A DNA stretch of 64,000 nt. Source: Spirulina major PCC 6313. GTDB taxonomy: Bacteria; Cyanobacteriota; Cyanobacteriia; Cyanobacteriales; Spirulinaceae. Numbering within the stretch: position 1 is the stretch's first letter; every line of letters starts with the position of its first letter. The stretch spans positions 4,802,771-4,866,770 of the forward strand of contig NZ_KV878783.1 in assembly GCF_001890765.1 (NCBI RefSeq). The letters are read 5' to 3'. Made by a program: the position numbers and the translations under genes. The notes under the pieces are model-generated. The model ran no database searches, was not told where the DNA came from, and was given only the letters and a program-made list of their open reading frames with translations. Of the stretch, positions 35,750 to 45,768 are shown in pieces.

Positions 35750-36847
35750 TCAGGGTGCGCTAACCGACAACGCCTTCAGCAATGCTTCACCCATCGCCTG
35801 ACAGCCCACTAGATTCATTCCCTCCGACAGAATATCCCCGGTGCGATAACCCTGATCCAACACCGTGATCACCGCCGCTTCGAGGCTATCCGCCGCCGCC
35901 GGTTGATCGAGGGCATAACGGAGCATCATCGCGGCGCTGAGGACTTGGGCGAGGGGGTTCGCCTTGTCTTCGCCTGCAATATCCGGGGCGGAACCGTGGA
36001 CGGGTTCAAAAACGCCCGGTTTGCCCGGTGCGCCGAGACTGGCCGAGGGTAACATCCCGATGCTGCCCGTGAGCATTGCCGCCGCATCGGAGAGAATGTC
36101 GCCGAAGAGGTTACCTGTGACGATGGTGTCGAACTGTTTTGGGGCGCGGACGAGTTGCATTGCAGCGTTGTCTACATAGAGGTGGGACAGTTCCACATCG
36201 GGATATTGGGGGGCCATGGCAATGATGCGATCGCGCCACAATTGCGACACATCCAATACATTCGCCTTATCCACTGAGCAGAGTTTTCCACCCCGTTTTT
36301 GCGCTGTTTCAAACCCCACTTGAGCGATGCGGTCAATCTCCGCTTCCGTGTAGGCCATGGTGTTAACACCGCGTTTTTCGCCGCTTTCGGTGCTAAAGAT
36401 GCCTTTAGGCTGGCCAAAATACACACCGCCCGTCAATTCCCGGACGACCATAATATCCACCCCTTCGACAATTTCCCGCTTCAAGCTCGACGCATCAATC
36501 AATTGGGGCAAAATCGTCGCCGGGCGCAGGTTGGCGAAGAGATCCAGCCCAGCGCGCAGGCCGAGCAGCCCCGTTTCCGGGCGTTGATGCCGGGGGAGGT
36601 TGTCCCATTTATAGCCGCCGATCGCTGCTAACAGCACCGCATCACTTCCTTGGCATTGCTTCAGCGTCTCATCGGGGAGAGGATTACCCGTTGCATCGAT
36701 CGCTGCGCCGCCGATCAAGGCTTCACTGAAGGTAAATTGCAGATCAAAACGGGGCGCGATCGCGTTTAAAACATCGAGGGTTACGGCCATAATTTCAGGG
36801 CCAATCCCATCCCCAGGGAGCAAGGTGATCCGGTACTGTTGCGTCAT
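35750..36847 (-). CDS. leuB: 3-isopropylmalate dehydrogenase LeuB
   Basis: Oxidative decarboxylation of 3-isopropylmalate to 2-oxo-isocaproate in leucine synthesis, with NAD+. 365 residues, normal length. [11 protein letters not shown] opens the fold; [12 protein letters not shown] binds substrate; [27 protein letters not shown] holds the metal aspartates; [18 protein letters not shown] is the NAD specificity region (split motif). Monocistronic; an IS608-like derivative lies upstream at 37011. Confidence 0.96.
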   Translation of the reverse strand: MTQQYRITLLPGDGIGPEIMAVTLDVLNAIAPRFDLQFTFSEALIGGAAIDATGNPLPDETLKQCQGSDAVLLAAIGGYKWDNLPRHQRPETGLLGLRAGLDLFANLRPATILPQLIDASSLKREIVEGVDIMVVRELTGGVYFGQPKGIFSTESGEKRGVNTMAYTEAEIDRIAQVGFETAQKRGGKLCSVDKANVLDVSQLWRDRIIAMAPQYPDVELSHLYVDNAAMQLVRAPKQFDTIVTGNLFGDILSDAAAMLTGSIGMLPSASLGAPGKPGVFEPVHGSAPDIAGEDKANPLAQVLSAAMMLRYALDQPAAADSLEAAVITVLDQGYRTGDILSEGMNLVGCQAMGEALLKALSVSAP

Positions 36848-37010
36848 GGTATCTGTTCGGTTGACTGCGGTGCGATCCTTGATGATACCCTAGCGCGAGC
36901 GATCGCCAAACCCTTCAGAGTCGCAGTGGGTCGGGTTTCGACGACCCTCAACCCTCGGACGGAGAATTAATTGTGAACCTACCCACAGGCGGTCAATCTG
37001 TTGACATTCC
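36848..37010. other. leuB upstream region
   Basis: 163 bases between the leuB start and the IS608-like right end. They must hold the leuB promoter. No T-box, leader peptide or other attenuation signal is evident. Confidence 0.3.
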
Positions 37011-37292
37011 CCGCGAAGACAGCAACGGGGATTCTTGGTTCATCGACCGGACTTAACCGAGCCGGATTGGTCCAACCCCGCCAGAGGTCTAATCTCCCCA
37101 AGCGTATAACTTCCCCTGTGCCCCAATGCTTCCAGGCCTGTTGGTTTTTAGCCTTGTGATCGTTCCTAGACGTTTGCAATCCAAGATAATCAGCCTAACA
37201 CCACTGGCTCAAGGAGGGCGACTAAATTCGCTCGTGTCGTCTTTCATCCCCGTCAATTTATTGCGGGGATGAAAGACTCCCGCACTATTTTC
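37011..37292 (-). mobile_element. tnpB-less IS608-like derivative, copy C
   Basis: 282 bp. Read on the minus strand it starts after TTAC (complement of 37293-37296) and ends TCAA (complement of 37011-37014). Left-end palindrome and roughly 125 bases of right end are kept; nearly the whole tnpB is gone, the break being after QAWKH at the join to GGGGCACAGGGG. The right-end hairpin reads AATCCCCG..CGGGGAAT, longer paired than in other copies. Confidence 0.75.
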
Positions 37293-37384
37293 GTAAATAA
37301 TCCTGAAGGGTGAAGCGTTGTCGGGTCAGAGTCATCAGTTTAAGGGATGAAGATAGCACCATTTTAACAAGACATCGCTCCCCT

Positions 37385-37408
37385 AAAAAAAGCCACGTTA
37401 CCGTGGCT
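37385..37408 (-). terminator. Rho-independent terminator of the exported-protein cluster
   Basis: On the minus strand AGCCACG-GTAA-CGTGGCT is followed by TTTTTTT. It lies about 35 bases past the stop of the last gene of the cluster. Confidence 0.85.
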
Positions 37409-37443
37409 GTTCAGCACTTTCGTGAGATGGGGAAAATCAACAC

Positions 37444-38133
37444 TTAAAAACGGGTCGTGCCGCCCGATCGCGGCACCGTGACCGTTGTTTCATCGAAACA
37501 GGGAATCACACCACCCGCCAAAATGGTCACATCATCAAAATCATCATCGGAGATCTCTACCTCTACGGCTCCCGATGGACGCACCCGGCCTTCGCCATCA
37601 TCTTCCCAGCCCATCAAGATCCCGTTGCCATCATCCAACGCCCCGCGAAAATTCACCGCATTGACATTGGTGGAGGTAAAGGTCGTAATGTAGCGGTTTT
37701 CCGTCGCGGTATAGACATCCATGTAAAACACATAGGGAGTATTCGCCCGGAACAGATACTCAATGATTAACGAGCCTTCGCCGTTGGAGCGCGATGCCAC
37801 CAAATTCGCCCCTGGACTATTCACCGGGCGCACCGTACCGCCCGCCACTGTGCCGCGATAATCGGTGAAACTGGTGATCCCAAAATCATCGTAGGGTTTG
37901 ACCTCTTCAAAGAGCGGAATTTTCGTGGCTGAGGTGTCGGGGTTCATCATCACCCCCACCACGCCTCGGTTTGCGCCTTGGGTGGAGCGAATTTCAAACT
38001 CGACGATCGTATCTTCGGAAAATTGAATAACGCGGTTATTGAGGCGCGTTTGGGCTTGGGTGGGCAACCCGGCCAATACGCCCAATCCTGCGGCCAGAAT
38101 CACCATGGCCCATTGCTTACATTGTTGAAACAT
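37444..38133 (-). CDS. Exported protein with DUF4114-like end
   Basis: 229 residues. Signal peptide ends near TQAQ (about residue 28). Mature part is beta-rich: NNRVIQFSEDTIVEFEIRSTQG, YLFRANTPYVFYMDVYTATENRY. The end LMGWEDDGEG...ISDDDFDDVTI resembles the acidic signature of DUF4114 (often Ca-linked extracellular proteins); this link is tentative. Third gene of a minus-strand cluster after an inter-gene hairpin. Role unknown. Confidence 0.6.
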   Translation of the reverse strand: MFQQCKQWAMVILAAGLGVLAGLPTQAQTRLNNRVIQFSEDTIVEFEIRSTQGANRGVVGVMMNPDTSATKIPLFEEVKPYDDFGITSFTDYRGTVAGGTVRPVNSPGANLVASRSNGEGSLIIEYLFRANTPYVFYMDVYTATENRYITTFTSTNVNAVNFRGALDDGNGILMGWEDDGEGRVRPSGAVEVEISDDDFDDVTILAGGVIPCFDETTVTVPRSGGTTRF

Positions 38134-38161
38134 CTTGCATCTACTCCTTAGCTATTCTGTG

Positions 38162-38180
38162 GGGTGGGTATTGCCCACCC
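38162..38180 (-). promoter_or_regulatory. Inter-gene hairpin within the exported-protein cluster
   Basis: GGGTGGG-TATTG-CCCACCC lies in the 118-bp gap between the second and third genes. No T-run, so it may set differential mRNA stability rather than termination. Confidence 0.4.
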
Positions 38181-38251
38181 TGCCAAATCTGAACAATTGA
38201 GGAACGTTAACGAGGCCGGTGCGATCGCACCTCGTCCCGACAAACCGCGAG

Positions 38252-38650
38252 CTACCAAATCAAGAAATCGGGATTGCCGTATTCTTCTTCGATGGCGGTC
38301 ACTTCCTGCCGTAGGGTAATGCTCTCCCGTTCCAGTTCGATCAGACGCGCACAAGCTGGGGGAAGAGGCTTGCTAGCGTTGGGAGAATCGGGGCGGGCGT
38401 AGCGGCGGGGGCCGCTGTCGTCGTCCAAGGCTGCATTACAGGAGAGATAGACGGTTTCGGATTCGTCGTTAAACAGTTCAATGCGATTGATCAGGTCTTG
38501 AATTTCCGGCGCATCCACATCAAAAATAGGCGAGTTATTGTTCCATACCTGCGTGCCGGTGATGTCCCCTTGGCTGACGTTTTGGGCTTGGGCTGGGGCC
38601 GCAACCCCCGCCAGAATCAGTAAACCAAACCAAAAAATAAAGCGTTGCAT
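38252..38650 (-). CDS. Small exported protein of unknown function
   Basis: 132 residues. Signal peptide with cleavage near AQAQ|N (about residue 23). Two cysteines (SCNAAL and PPACARL) could pair in the periplasm. The region between (DDDSGPRRYARPD) is polar; the end is helical (LIELERESITLRQEVTAIEEEYG), perhaps a short coiled coil. I recognise no family. 18 bases after the barrel gene, so cotranscribed and probably coupled with it. Confidence 0.6.
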   Translation of the reverse strand: MQRFIFWFGLLILAGVAAPAQAQNVSQGDITGTQVWNNNSPIFDVDAPEIQDLINRIELFNDESETVYLSCNAALDDDSGPRRYARPDSPNASKPLPPACARLIELERESITLRQEVTAIEEEYGNPDFLIW

Positions 38651-38668
38651 GGTGAATTATCTCCTCAC

Positions 38669-40093
38669 TTAAAAGCGAAATGCCGTGCCTAAACCAATCA
38701 CAAAACGAGCGGCGCGGCCGTCGTTGGTGGTGACGATGTCGCGGACGGCGGGGGTGATGGTAATGGGCAGATTTTTAAAGGGAGCAATGGAAAGGCCTAA
38801 GCCCAGATCCTGGCCCGTCCATTCCGCGATAAAGCTCACTGGACGAGCGACCCGCAGGGCCATATTCCCAAAGACGTTGATATTGTTATCACCGACAAAG
38901 GCGGCTCCGTTGGATCGGTATTGGTTGTTACCCACCCCAGCGGTGACGGCGAGGCGGCTGAAGGGGTCATCAAGGGAATCGGTGAGGCGGAAGACTTTGG
39001 TGGCAACGCCGTAGAGGGATTGCTCGAAGTCGTTGCGGCCAATGTTGAGGAAACCATTCCAACCGGCAGCGATGGACAGGTCATCGGCAATGCGGCGATG
39101 GACTTTCGCATTGAAACCCCCCTCGCCAAAGTTGTCATTGTTGGCAAAGACGTAGGACAGTTCCACACCGACGGCTTCGGAGGCATCCCCTAAACCGATA
39201 CCGAGACCGCCGTTAAAGAGGGAGCCGCTGGCATCGGGACGGACGGCGGATTGGTAGTTGGCGTTGAGGAAAACGGTGTTGTTGTCTGCGCCGTAACCGA
39301 CGGGAATGTAGATGCTCATCGCGGGGGATGAGACAAATTTTTTCGATTCGGGGACTTCGACGGCTTCGAGGGGTCGGGGTTCGTAGCAGTTGACGCGGCC
39401 AGCCTGGGCGAGCAGCATGGTGGGGCTGGCGGTTTCGGTGGCGTTGGCTTCGATCGCACCTTCGCATTGTTTGGGTAATGCGGCGGTGTCGATCGCGTCT
39501 AGTTCCATTGCGGCGGTTTCTAACTGGAATTGGGATTCTGGGTTTAGTTCCGGACGGATGGAGGTGGAGCGGGCGGCCAATTGTGGCGGCGCGGCGGCTT
39601 GGGTTTGGAGGGCGGCGGCTCCGGTGGTTGCTGCGCCTTGATGGGTTTGATAATCGGCCAGGGCTACGGTTTCCGGGGCCGGAGCGATCGCATCGGGTTG
39701 GGTTGCGAGCGAGGCGATCGGGTCTGGAGTTTCAGGCGCACTTGCTTCGGCCACAGGCGCGATCGCTTCAGTGGCTGGGGGTGCGATCGCTACCGATTCA
39801 GATGCCGTAAACTCCGGCAAGGGCTGGGCCGTGGCAATTTCAAGCGGAGCCCCATCAGCAGTAGCCGATGCAAACTCGATCGCTTGGGCATGAAATTCAG
39901 GTTGGCTCGGTTGGCTCCGCTGGGCGGCCTGGGTCACGTCCAAGCCAAGTTGAGGTTGAATGGACTGATCAACGGTGCGATCGCCTGCGGTCAAGGCATC
40001 AAGATCTTGGGGTGAAATGCCCTCGTTTGCTTGAGCACTCAGAGTCGGCAGCAGGGGCAAAACCGAGAGAAGGGCAATGTCAGTAACACGCAT
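38669..40093 (-). CDS. Probable outer-membrane beta-barrel with Ala/Pro-rich N-terminal region
   Basis: 474 residues. Signal peptide near LLPTLSAQA; then about 220 residues of low-complexity A/E/P/Q sequence; then a beta-rich C-terminal half from SSPAMSIYIPVGYG that alternates polar and hydrophobic residues and ends in ...GLGTAFRF. A terminal aromatic Phe after alternating residues is the outer-membrane barrel (BAM) signal. Size of the barrel part is about 230 residues, small for a porin. First gene of a three-gene exported cluster. Function unknown. Confidence 0.6.
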   Translation of the reverse strand: MRVTDIALLSVLPLLPTLSAQANEGISPQDLDALTAGDRTVDQSIQPQLGLDVTQAAQRSQPSQPEFHAQAIEFASATADGAPLEIATAQPLPEFTASESVAIAPPATEAIAPVAEASAPETPDPIASLATQPDAIAPAPETVALADYQTHQGAATTGAAALQTQAAAPPQLAARSTSIRPELNPESQFQLETAAMELDAIDTAALPKQCEGAIEANATETASPTMLLAQAGRVNCYEPRPLEAVEVPESKKFVSSPAMSIYIPVGYGADNNTVFLNANYQSAVRPDASGSLFNGGLGIGLGDASEAVGVELSYVFANNDNFGEGGFNAKVHRRIADDLSIAAGWNGFLNIGRNDFEQSLYGVATKVFRLTDSLDDPFSRLAVTAGVGNNQYRSNGAAFVGDNNINVFGNMALRVARPVSFIAEWTGQDLGLGLSIAPFKNLPITITPAVRDIVTTNDGRAARFVIGLGTAFRF

Positions 40094-40251
40094 ACGTTTT
40101 CCTCACACAAGTGGGTATTGGAAACCATTGCCTGACTTAGAGAAGTTGCAGTGGTCAGTTCAATTTACGAAGGCTCACCGCAACCATCCGGATGTGATCC
40201 CCCCAGAGACCTCCCTCACCCCACAAATCCGCCCTTTGGCTCATCGTAGAA

Positions 40252-41910
40252 TTACTTAAACTGGCCCCCCGATCGCCAAATACTCACAATCAACCCAAAC
40301 CCCAAAAATGTCGCCGCCCCAAACAACACTGCACTAATAATCGACAGTTGCGGAATCGGCGTATTCCGAGCAATCAACGCCGCCCCGATCAACAACGACC
40401 CAACGACAATACTATAAGCCAGCCGATTGGCGGAATTTTCTAAACTTTTCCGGACAGAACTTAACTCCCGAATTTTCAAATTCCATTGCAAGGTTTCCGA
40501 ACTGACGCGATCGAGAATCACCTCCATTTGCCGGGGACTTTGTAACGCCAGGGATTTTAAATCCAGCGCGATCCGTAACCCGGTTTGCAGGGGATCATCC
40601 CCTAGTAATTGACGGCTAAATAAATCCGTCATCAATGGTTTAAATTCATCGAGCAAATTCACATCTGGATAGAAACCCCGCGCCACTCCTTCTAGGTTTG
40701 CCAAACTTTTCGCATAGAGTCCCATATTACCCGGCAGCTTAATTTTGTTGTTGCGGGCGACTTGGAGAATTTCGTAAAAAGCTTCGCTGAAATTAATATT
40801 GGAGAGGCTGATGTTGTAATATTTGCGCAGCATCCGGTCAAAATCAATTTCAAGACGGGCCAGATCCACCGGCTGCGAAGATTCCGACAGATCCAGGGTG
40901 AGTTGGCTACAGCGTTTCGCGTCGATATTGACGATCGCAAGCAACAATTCCACCAAAATCGACTGGGTGCGCGGGTCAAGGCGGCCAATCATGCCACAGT
41001 CGATCAAGGCGACGCGATCGCTCTGTAAATAGAAAATATTGCCCGGATGGGGATCAGCATGGAAAAACCCATCAATATACATCTGCTGGAAAAATGCCCG
41101 AAACAGCAGGGTTGCGATCTGCTGGCGGCGGCGCAAATCCCCCCCCGTCTTGCCATCCGCCGGATGAATCTCCGCATCTAAGATCGGCTTCCCTTCCAGC
41201 CACTCCATCACCAGCAGCTTTTCCGTCGTCAGGCTTTTATAAATCGCCGGAATTACCAACTGCCGCGCATCAAACCAACGACTCTGGGCTAAATTACGCC
41301 GCAGTTGTTCGGTATAGGCAGCCTCTTTGGTGAAATCTAATTCCGCCTTCAGAGCCGAGGTGAATTCATCGGCGAGGGACACAATATCGTAGTCTTGGCC
41401 GAATTCCGTGGCGGAAACGAGTTCAGCGATCGCTTTAATCAGTGCCGTATCTTGGCGGACAATTTTTTCAATGCCCGGCCGCTGCACCTTCATGGCCACT
41501 TCTTGGCCGTTGTTGAGGGTAGCGCGATAGATTTGGGCGATGGAACCAGCCGCGATCGGGGTGGTGTTGATCGTGGCGAACACCTCATCAAGGGGTTTCG
41601 AGAGTTGCTGCCGGATCAGGGATTCCACATCTTTCCAGGGTACGGTGGGCACTTTGGCCTGGAGCGCAGTGAGGGCTTCGATATAGCTTGGCGGCATCAA
41701 GTCTGGGCGCGTGCTGAGGAGTTGCCCTAACTTGACATAGACCGGGCCGAGTTCAACGAGGATATTACGGAGGGCTTCGGGGGGCGGAATTTGGGGTTCT
41801 TCTTTCGTACCGCCGGTGAGCAATCCACGCATATAGCCCCAGCCGTTACCCAGCACGATTTCTAAAATTTCACGCTGGCGGGACGTATTTTGGGTTAAGG
41901 CAAGAACCAT
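40252..41910 (-). CDS. UbiB/ABC1-family atypical kinase
   Basis: 552 residues. KxGQ motif in YVKLGQLLSTRPDLMP; A-rich loop AAGSIAQIYRA; catalytic-loop HADPHPGNIF; metal Asp in LIDCGMIGRL. Two C-terminal transmembrane helices (about 503-540). UbiB-like proteins support isoprenoid quinone synthesis, in cyanobacteria plastoquinone or tocopherol. Full length, all key residues present. Monocistronic. Confidence 0.92.
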   Translation of the reverse strand: MVLALTQNTSRQREILEIVLGNGWGYMRGLLTGGTKEEPQIPPPEALRNILVELGPVYVKLGQLLSTRPDLMPPSYIEALTALQAKVPTVPWKDVESLIRQQLSKPLDEVFATINTTPIAAGSIAQIYRATLNNGQEVAMKVQRPGIEKIVRQDTALIKAIAELVSATEFGQDYDIVSLADEFTSALKAELDFTKEAAYTEQLRRNLAQSRWFDARQLVIPAIYKSLTTEKLLVMEWLEGKPILDAEIHPADGKTGGDLRRRQQIATLLFRAFFQQMYIDGFFHADPHPGNIFYLQSDRVALIDCGMIGRLDPRTQSILVELLLAIVNIDAKRCSQLTLDLSESSQPVDLARLEIDFDRMLRKYYNISLSNINFSEAFYEILQVARNNKIKLPGNMGLYAKSLANLEGVARGFYPDVNLLDEFKPLMTDLFSRQLLGDDPLQTGLRIALDLKSLALQSPRQMEVILDRVSSETLQWNLKIRELSSVRKSLENSANRLAYSIVVGSLLIGAALIARNTPIPQLSIISAVLFGAATFLGFGLIVSIWRSGGQFK

Positions 41911-42046
41911 ACAGTTAAGTCGGCGGAATAAAAAGCAGCGGCGAGAAACCTGATCCTCACCTGCCTATTGTTTTAGCGTGTTTTCAGGGGGGTTTGGGGG
42001 AGCTTGGGAAATATCGAGGGCTGGGGGCGATCGCTCCACACAGGAT

Positions 42047-42910
42047 TTACTGCTCTAGGGTGTCTAGACCGACCGCCGTAGTCGCCTGACGCAGTTCCCA
42101 CACCTTGAGCAAAATCATATATTCATAAAACGCCTGCAACACACACCAGGTAAACCCCGCCCGCCCATCCCAAATTCCCCCCAAGAGAAAATACATATAC
42201 AAAAACCGGAGCAAGGGGCGGAACGGTAAGCGCAGGGATAGATCTTTGAGGGCGCGTCGTCGCACAACTTCCGAGGAGCCAGACAGGAGATCGCGCCAAT
42301 TGATTTCACCCTGTTGTAACTGTTTGATGGTTTCGCGGGCTTCGTCGGTGGAGTAGCGGTTATGTTTTTCAAACCAACGGCTGAAGCCTTTGCCGCTGGT
42401 GTAGTGGGGATAGGTGGCGGCGAGAAACGCTGTGGGGCCGTCGCACACTTCGCGTTCGGTGTGGCCGTAGTCGTCGAACCAAACCCGGTCTTTGCGAAAG
42501 AGGCGCATTTGGTAGCGCGGGTATTGGGTGCAACGTCGAATCCAGCGGTTCATGAACAGCACCTGTTCGGCGGCATAGTAGCCGATGTACTGGTCTTGCT
42601 GGGTGGCTTGGGCGCATTCGGCGTAAAGTTCGGGGGTCATCCGTTCGTCGGCTTCGAGGATGTAAACCCAGGGGTGGGCGGTTTCAACAGTGCGAAGCAT
42701 CCAGGTGCGTTGCTGGCCGTGGCTGGCGAAGGGGTGCTGGACGAGGCGCACGGGGTGGCCTTGGGCGATGTATTGCTCCGCGATCGCCACGGTTTGATCG
42801 GTACTGAAGGAATCAACGATGATCACATCATCACTGTGGGGCAGGATGGAATCGAGACAGGGGCCGATCTCCGATTCCTCGTTATAGGTCAGGATATAAA
42901 CTGAAAACAT
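42047..42910 (-). CDS. Glycosyltransferase family 2 (WaaE/KdtX-like)
   Basis: 287 residues from ATG 42910 (frame to 42919). FSVYILTYNEESEIGPCLDSI and VIIVDSFSTDQT are the donor-binding strand and the acidic motif; ILEADERMTPEL contains the metal-binding acidic residues. RWFEKHNRYS and a hydrophobic end near 240-275 are typical of the lipopolysaccharide-core group. Together with the HpsJ-like gene next to it, an extracellular polysaccharide role is inferred. Confidence 0.88.
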   Translation of the reverse strand: MFSVYILTYNEESEIGPCLDSILPHSDDVIIVDSFSTDQTVAIAEQYIAQGHPVRLVQHPFASHGQQRTWMLRTVETAHPWVYILEADERMTPELYAECAQATQQDQYIGYYAAEQVLFMNRWIRRCTQYPRYQMRLFRKDRVWFDDYGHTEREVCDGPTAFLAATYPHYTSGKGFSRWFEKHNRYSTDEARETIKQLQQGEINWRDLLSGSSEVVRRRALKDLSLRLPFRPLLRFLYMYFLLGGIWDGRAGFTWCVLQAFYEYMILLKVWELRQATTAVGLDTLEQ

Positions 42911-43056
42911 CGCAATCACGTCAAAGGGGGTGCGATCGCACCCCAGCCAGCTCCATCAACTTCAAATCATCAGTGATCTTGGCATGATCCCGATGGGGTG
43001 ACGATAGGCACAGGACGACCATCACCCCGTCACGCCATCGCCAGCCCGATCAGACC

Positions 43057-43827
43057 CTAGCGTCGTCGGCCACCACCGCCGCCACCGCCGGCCAGGCTCC
43101 GAAAGCCCATGCCGCCAATAACTAAATAGCCCACTGACAGCAACAAGCTACTCGCCCCGATCCGGAAACCGGATTTAAAGGCATTTAACTGGGCTTGATT
43201 TTCCGCTTCTTGGCGCTGCTCTTCGAGTTGGGTTCGGGCTTCATCAGCCCGTTGGGTGACGGCATCGGGATTGCCTTTCAACTCTTCAATTTGCTGGCGG
43301 ATAGTTTGTAATTGTTCAAGCTGGGCTCCTTCCACTTGGCCGCTCGCGATCGCTGCATCCAACTCTTGAATCCGAGCCTCATCTCCCAACAACTGCGTCA
43401 CCTGCTCCAACTGACCCTCAATTTGAGTTTCAGCCTGGGTCGCACTTTGTTCGATCTGCTGCATCGCTTGGGTTCTCGCCCGACTCAGGTTACTGATATG
43501 CACCGGAACCAGCAATAAAAACACCAAGCCCAAAACCGCCGCCAAAACAAATGACCAAAAGCGCAAATCCGTGAAGGAAATTTTGCTCGCTTGGCCCGCG
43601 CCCATATTTTCTGCCAACCAATAGCCTGTCAACAGAAAAGCAATCCCAATCATGGGGATCACACCACGGTCAACAAATTGATTGGTAAACGCAATCTGCC
43701 AGTCTTGATTGAGGGGGCTAAAGGGAATCAACAGCACAACATAGTCGACCAGCGACGACACAATCAAAATGACCCCAACAACCTTTAAGGCAAGGGATGA
43801 AAAGAAAGAAAATGCAGGGTTACTCAT
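43057..43827 (-). CDS. hpsJ: HpsJ-like membrane protein
   Basis: 256 residues from ATG 43827 (in-frame ATG at 43851). Transmembrane helices at about 10-32, 46-70, 80-100 and 210-235. A long coiled coil (about 110-205, QQIEQSATQAETQIEGQLEQ and so on) lies between helices 3 and 4. The end is GGGGGGGRRR. HpsJ proteins belong to hormogonium polysaccharide loci of filamentous cyanobacteria. Family call from memory. 147 bases before the GT2 gene on the same strand. Confidence 0.65.
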   Translation of the reverse strand: MSNPAFSFFSSLALKVVGVILIVSSLVDYVVLLIPFSPLNQDWQIAFTNQFVDRGVIPMIGIAFLLTGYWLAENMGAGQASKISFTDLRFWSFVLAAVLGLVFLLLVPVHISNLSRARTQAMQQIEQSATQAETQIEGQLEQVTQLLGDEARIQELDAAIASGQVEGAQLEQLQTIRQQIEELKGNPDAVTQRADEARTQLEEQRQEAENQAQLNAFKSGFRIGASSLLLSVGYLVIGGMGFRSLAGGGGGGGRRR

Positions 43828-44045
43828 CGCAAATGGGTTCCGTGTCTCCAAACAGAGAAAATTCAGTCCGCAATATCAATCGTGATTGACACAAATGACA
43901 GTGACAAACAGTATTTCTAGATTACTAATGACTATGATGCCATTAGAAATACCAGGCTATCATTTTAAAGGATTCCCGTTCACAGATTGGCGATGATCTT
44001 CACAGGACAGGCGATTCCTTCACGCTTCGTTACGTTTTGTATCAA

Positions 44046-44654
44046 TCAATACCCTTCCCAGCGATTCAACGGCACACAGTCCAAGTCAAGTTGATCGAAC
44101 GCCCGCGCCACGACAAAATCCACCAGGTCTTCAATGGTCTGGGGATGGTGATACCAGGCCGGAATCGCGGGGACAATCCGCGCCCCGGCTTCGGCGAGGG
44201 CGGTTAAGTTGCGCAGATGAATCAAGCTAAAGGGGGTTTCGCGGGGCACGATGATCAACCGCCGTCCTTCCTTGAGTTGCACATCGGCGGCCCGTTCGAG
44301 CAAGTCCGAGCTTAGACCCTGGGCAATCTTCGCCACGGTGCTCATACTACAGGGCATGACGATCATGCCGTGGGTGCGAAAGGAACCGCTGGCGATCGCC
44401 GCTCCCACATTGCCCCAACGATGACAACGGAGCATCCCTGCGGTGGGAACTCCAGCCTGTTCGCGCCAAAAGAGAGCTTGTTCCTCCGGCTCAGGGGGCA
44501 CACGGGTATTCATTTCCGCCTGCCAGACGAGGAAAGAAGATTTTGAAGCCACAAGATCTACGGTATAGTCTGCCGTGAGCAAGTGTTTGAGGGCCCGCAC
44601 GGCGTAGATGAGGCCGCTGGCTCCACTAATGCCCAGAATGAGAGATTGGGTCAT
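44046..44654 (-). CDS. ubiX: Flavin prenyltransferase UbiX
   Basis: 202 residues. Makes prenylated FMN for UbiD-type decarboxylases. LGISGASGLIYAVRAL is the flavin-binding opening; CSMSTVAKIAQGL holds the conserved serine motif; RRLIIVPRETPFSLIHLRNL is the phosphate-binding signature. Normal length. 12 bases after the MinD-like gene, so probably cotranscribed. No ubiD is present in the window. Confidence 0.95.
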   Translation of the reverse strand: MTQSLILGISGASGLIYAVRALKHLLTADYTVDLVASKSSFLVWQAEMNTRVPPEPEEQALFWREQAGVPTAGMLRCHRWGNVGAAIASGSFRTHGMIVMPCSMSTVAKIAQGLSSDLLERAADVQLKEGRRLIIVPRETPFSLIHLRNLTALAEAGARIVPAIPAWYHHPQTIEDLVDFVVARAFDQLDLDCVPLNRWEGY

Positions 44655-44666
44655 AACGGGTTGGAA

Positions 44667-45428
44667 TTAGGGCAGGATGCTGCGGGCAATTTTGGCGATG
44701 GTTTGGGAAATGGGATGGTCGGGGTAGCGTTGCACAAAGACCCCTTCACTACCCAGGATCATCATCTCATCGGAATGGGGTAAAATTCCCCCAACAGGAT
44801 TGCCGTAAATGCTTTCCACCCGTTTTTTGAGATCATCAAAGTCAAAGGTTTGGGGGACTTTATTGACCACCATGAGAATTTGTGGCACGTTCAAGCGTTG
44901 GGCAACATCGACGGTGACGGCAGTGCCTTGAAAGTCTTGATGGTCGGGACGCAGAATCAAGACCAAAATATCGGAAATGGTGATCGAAAGCAGGGTTTCT
45001 TCGTTGAGGCCGGGGTGGGTGTCAATGAAGAGATAGTCGAGGTTGAGGGCCTCAATCAGGTCTTGGAAACCGTCGTTGAGGAGTCCCACGTCGTATCCTT
45101 CGCGCAGGACGCGGGCAATTTCTCCGGCTTTGACACTGGAGGGAACGAGGTAGACACGGCTACGACTGGGAATGTCACCGGCGATGACGGCGGTAACATC
45201 ATGGGCTGTTTCTTCAATTTTGCAATGCCCCCAGAGATAGTCATTAAGGCAGGGGCTCAGGGTTTCCTCGGCATATCCGAAGAGGACGTGAATCCCTGGT
45301 GATTGGATGTCTGTGTCAACAATGCCCACGCGGTATCCGTGGCTTGCCACTGCGATCGCCAGGTTAGCTGTGGTGTTGGATTTACCCGTGCCACCTCGGT
45401 AGGAATGAACAGAAACAATCTGGGACAT
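44667..45428 (-). CDS. MinD/ParA-family P-loop ATPase
   Basis: 253 residues. Deviant Walker A SYRGGTGKSNTTANLA; switch I VDTDIQSPGIHVLFG; Walker B DYLFIDTHPGL. It lacks the C-terminal amphipathic membrane-targeting helix of true MinD, so it is an orphan ParA-like protein rather than division MinD. Role in positioning a cargo is inference. Coupled to ubiX downstream, an association without obvious meaning. Confidence 0.8.
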   Translation of the reverse strand: MSQIVSVHSYRGGTGKSNTTANLAIAVASHGYRVGIVDTDIQSPGIHVLFGYAEETLSPCLNDYLWGHCKIEETAHDVTAVIAGDIPSRSRVYLVPSSVKAGEIARVLREGYDVGLLNDGFQDLIEALNLDYLFIDTHPGLNEETLLSITISDILVLILRPDHQDFQGTAVTVDVAQRLNVPQILMVVNKVPQTFDFDDLKKRVESIYGNPVGGILPHSDEMMILGSEGVFVQRYPDHPISQTIAKIARSILP

Positions 45429-45768
45429 AGCGTTTGGACAGCGGAGTTGCAGTTAACTGCTAGTGTAGGCTACTGCTGAGATTTTGCTGTATTTTTTCAG
45501 GGGTTTTTAGCGGGATGGAGAAATATCTGAAGGCGATTTTTTCCATGGGGACAGAGGGGATGAGGCGGGGGAAACGGTGGCGGGGATTGTCCGATTGAAC
45601 GCGATGCCGCCCCTGGCTGGGGAGGCCAGTGATAGGATAATTGAGCGATGCACTGCAACCGGCGGACTCGCACCGTGATCGGTTCGGGTCGGGTTGGGGG
45701 TGCGATCGCGGGGCACTGTCCCCACTCAACCCCTGAAAATTTTGATCGTGACTTGTTTAAGGGTGTGT
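45429..45768. other. Divergent promoter region between the MinD-like gene and glcE
   Basis: 340 bases with no gene supported. Contains HIP1 and a short imperfect palindrome around 45606-45632 (GCCGCCCCTGGCTGGGGAGGCC-like, GC-rich). Start signals for both flanking genes must lie here. Confidence 0.4.

Noticed and set aside
44667-45428. Division-site regulator MinD
   Set aside because: No MinC or MinE nearby and no C-terminal membrane-targeting helix.
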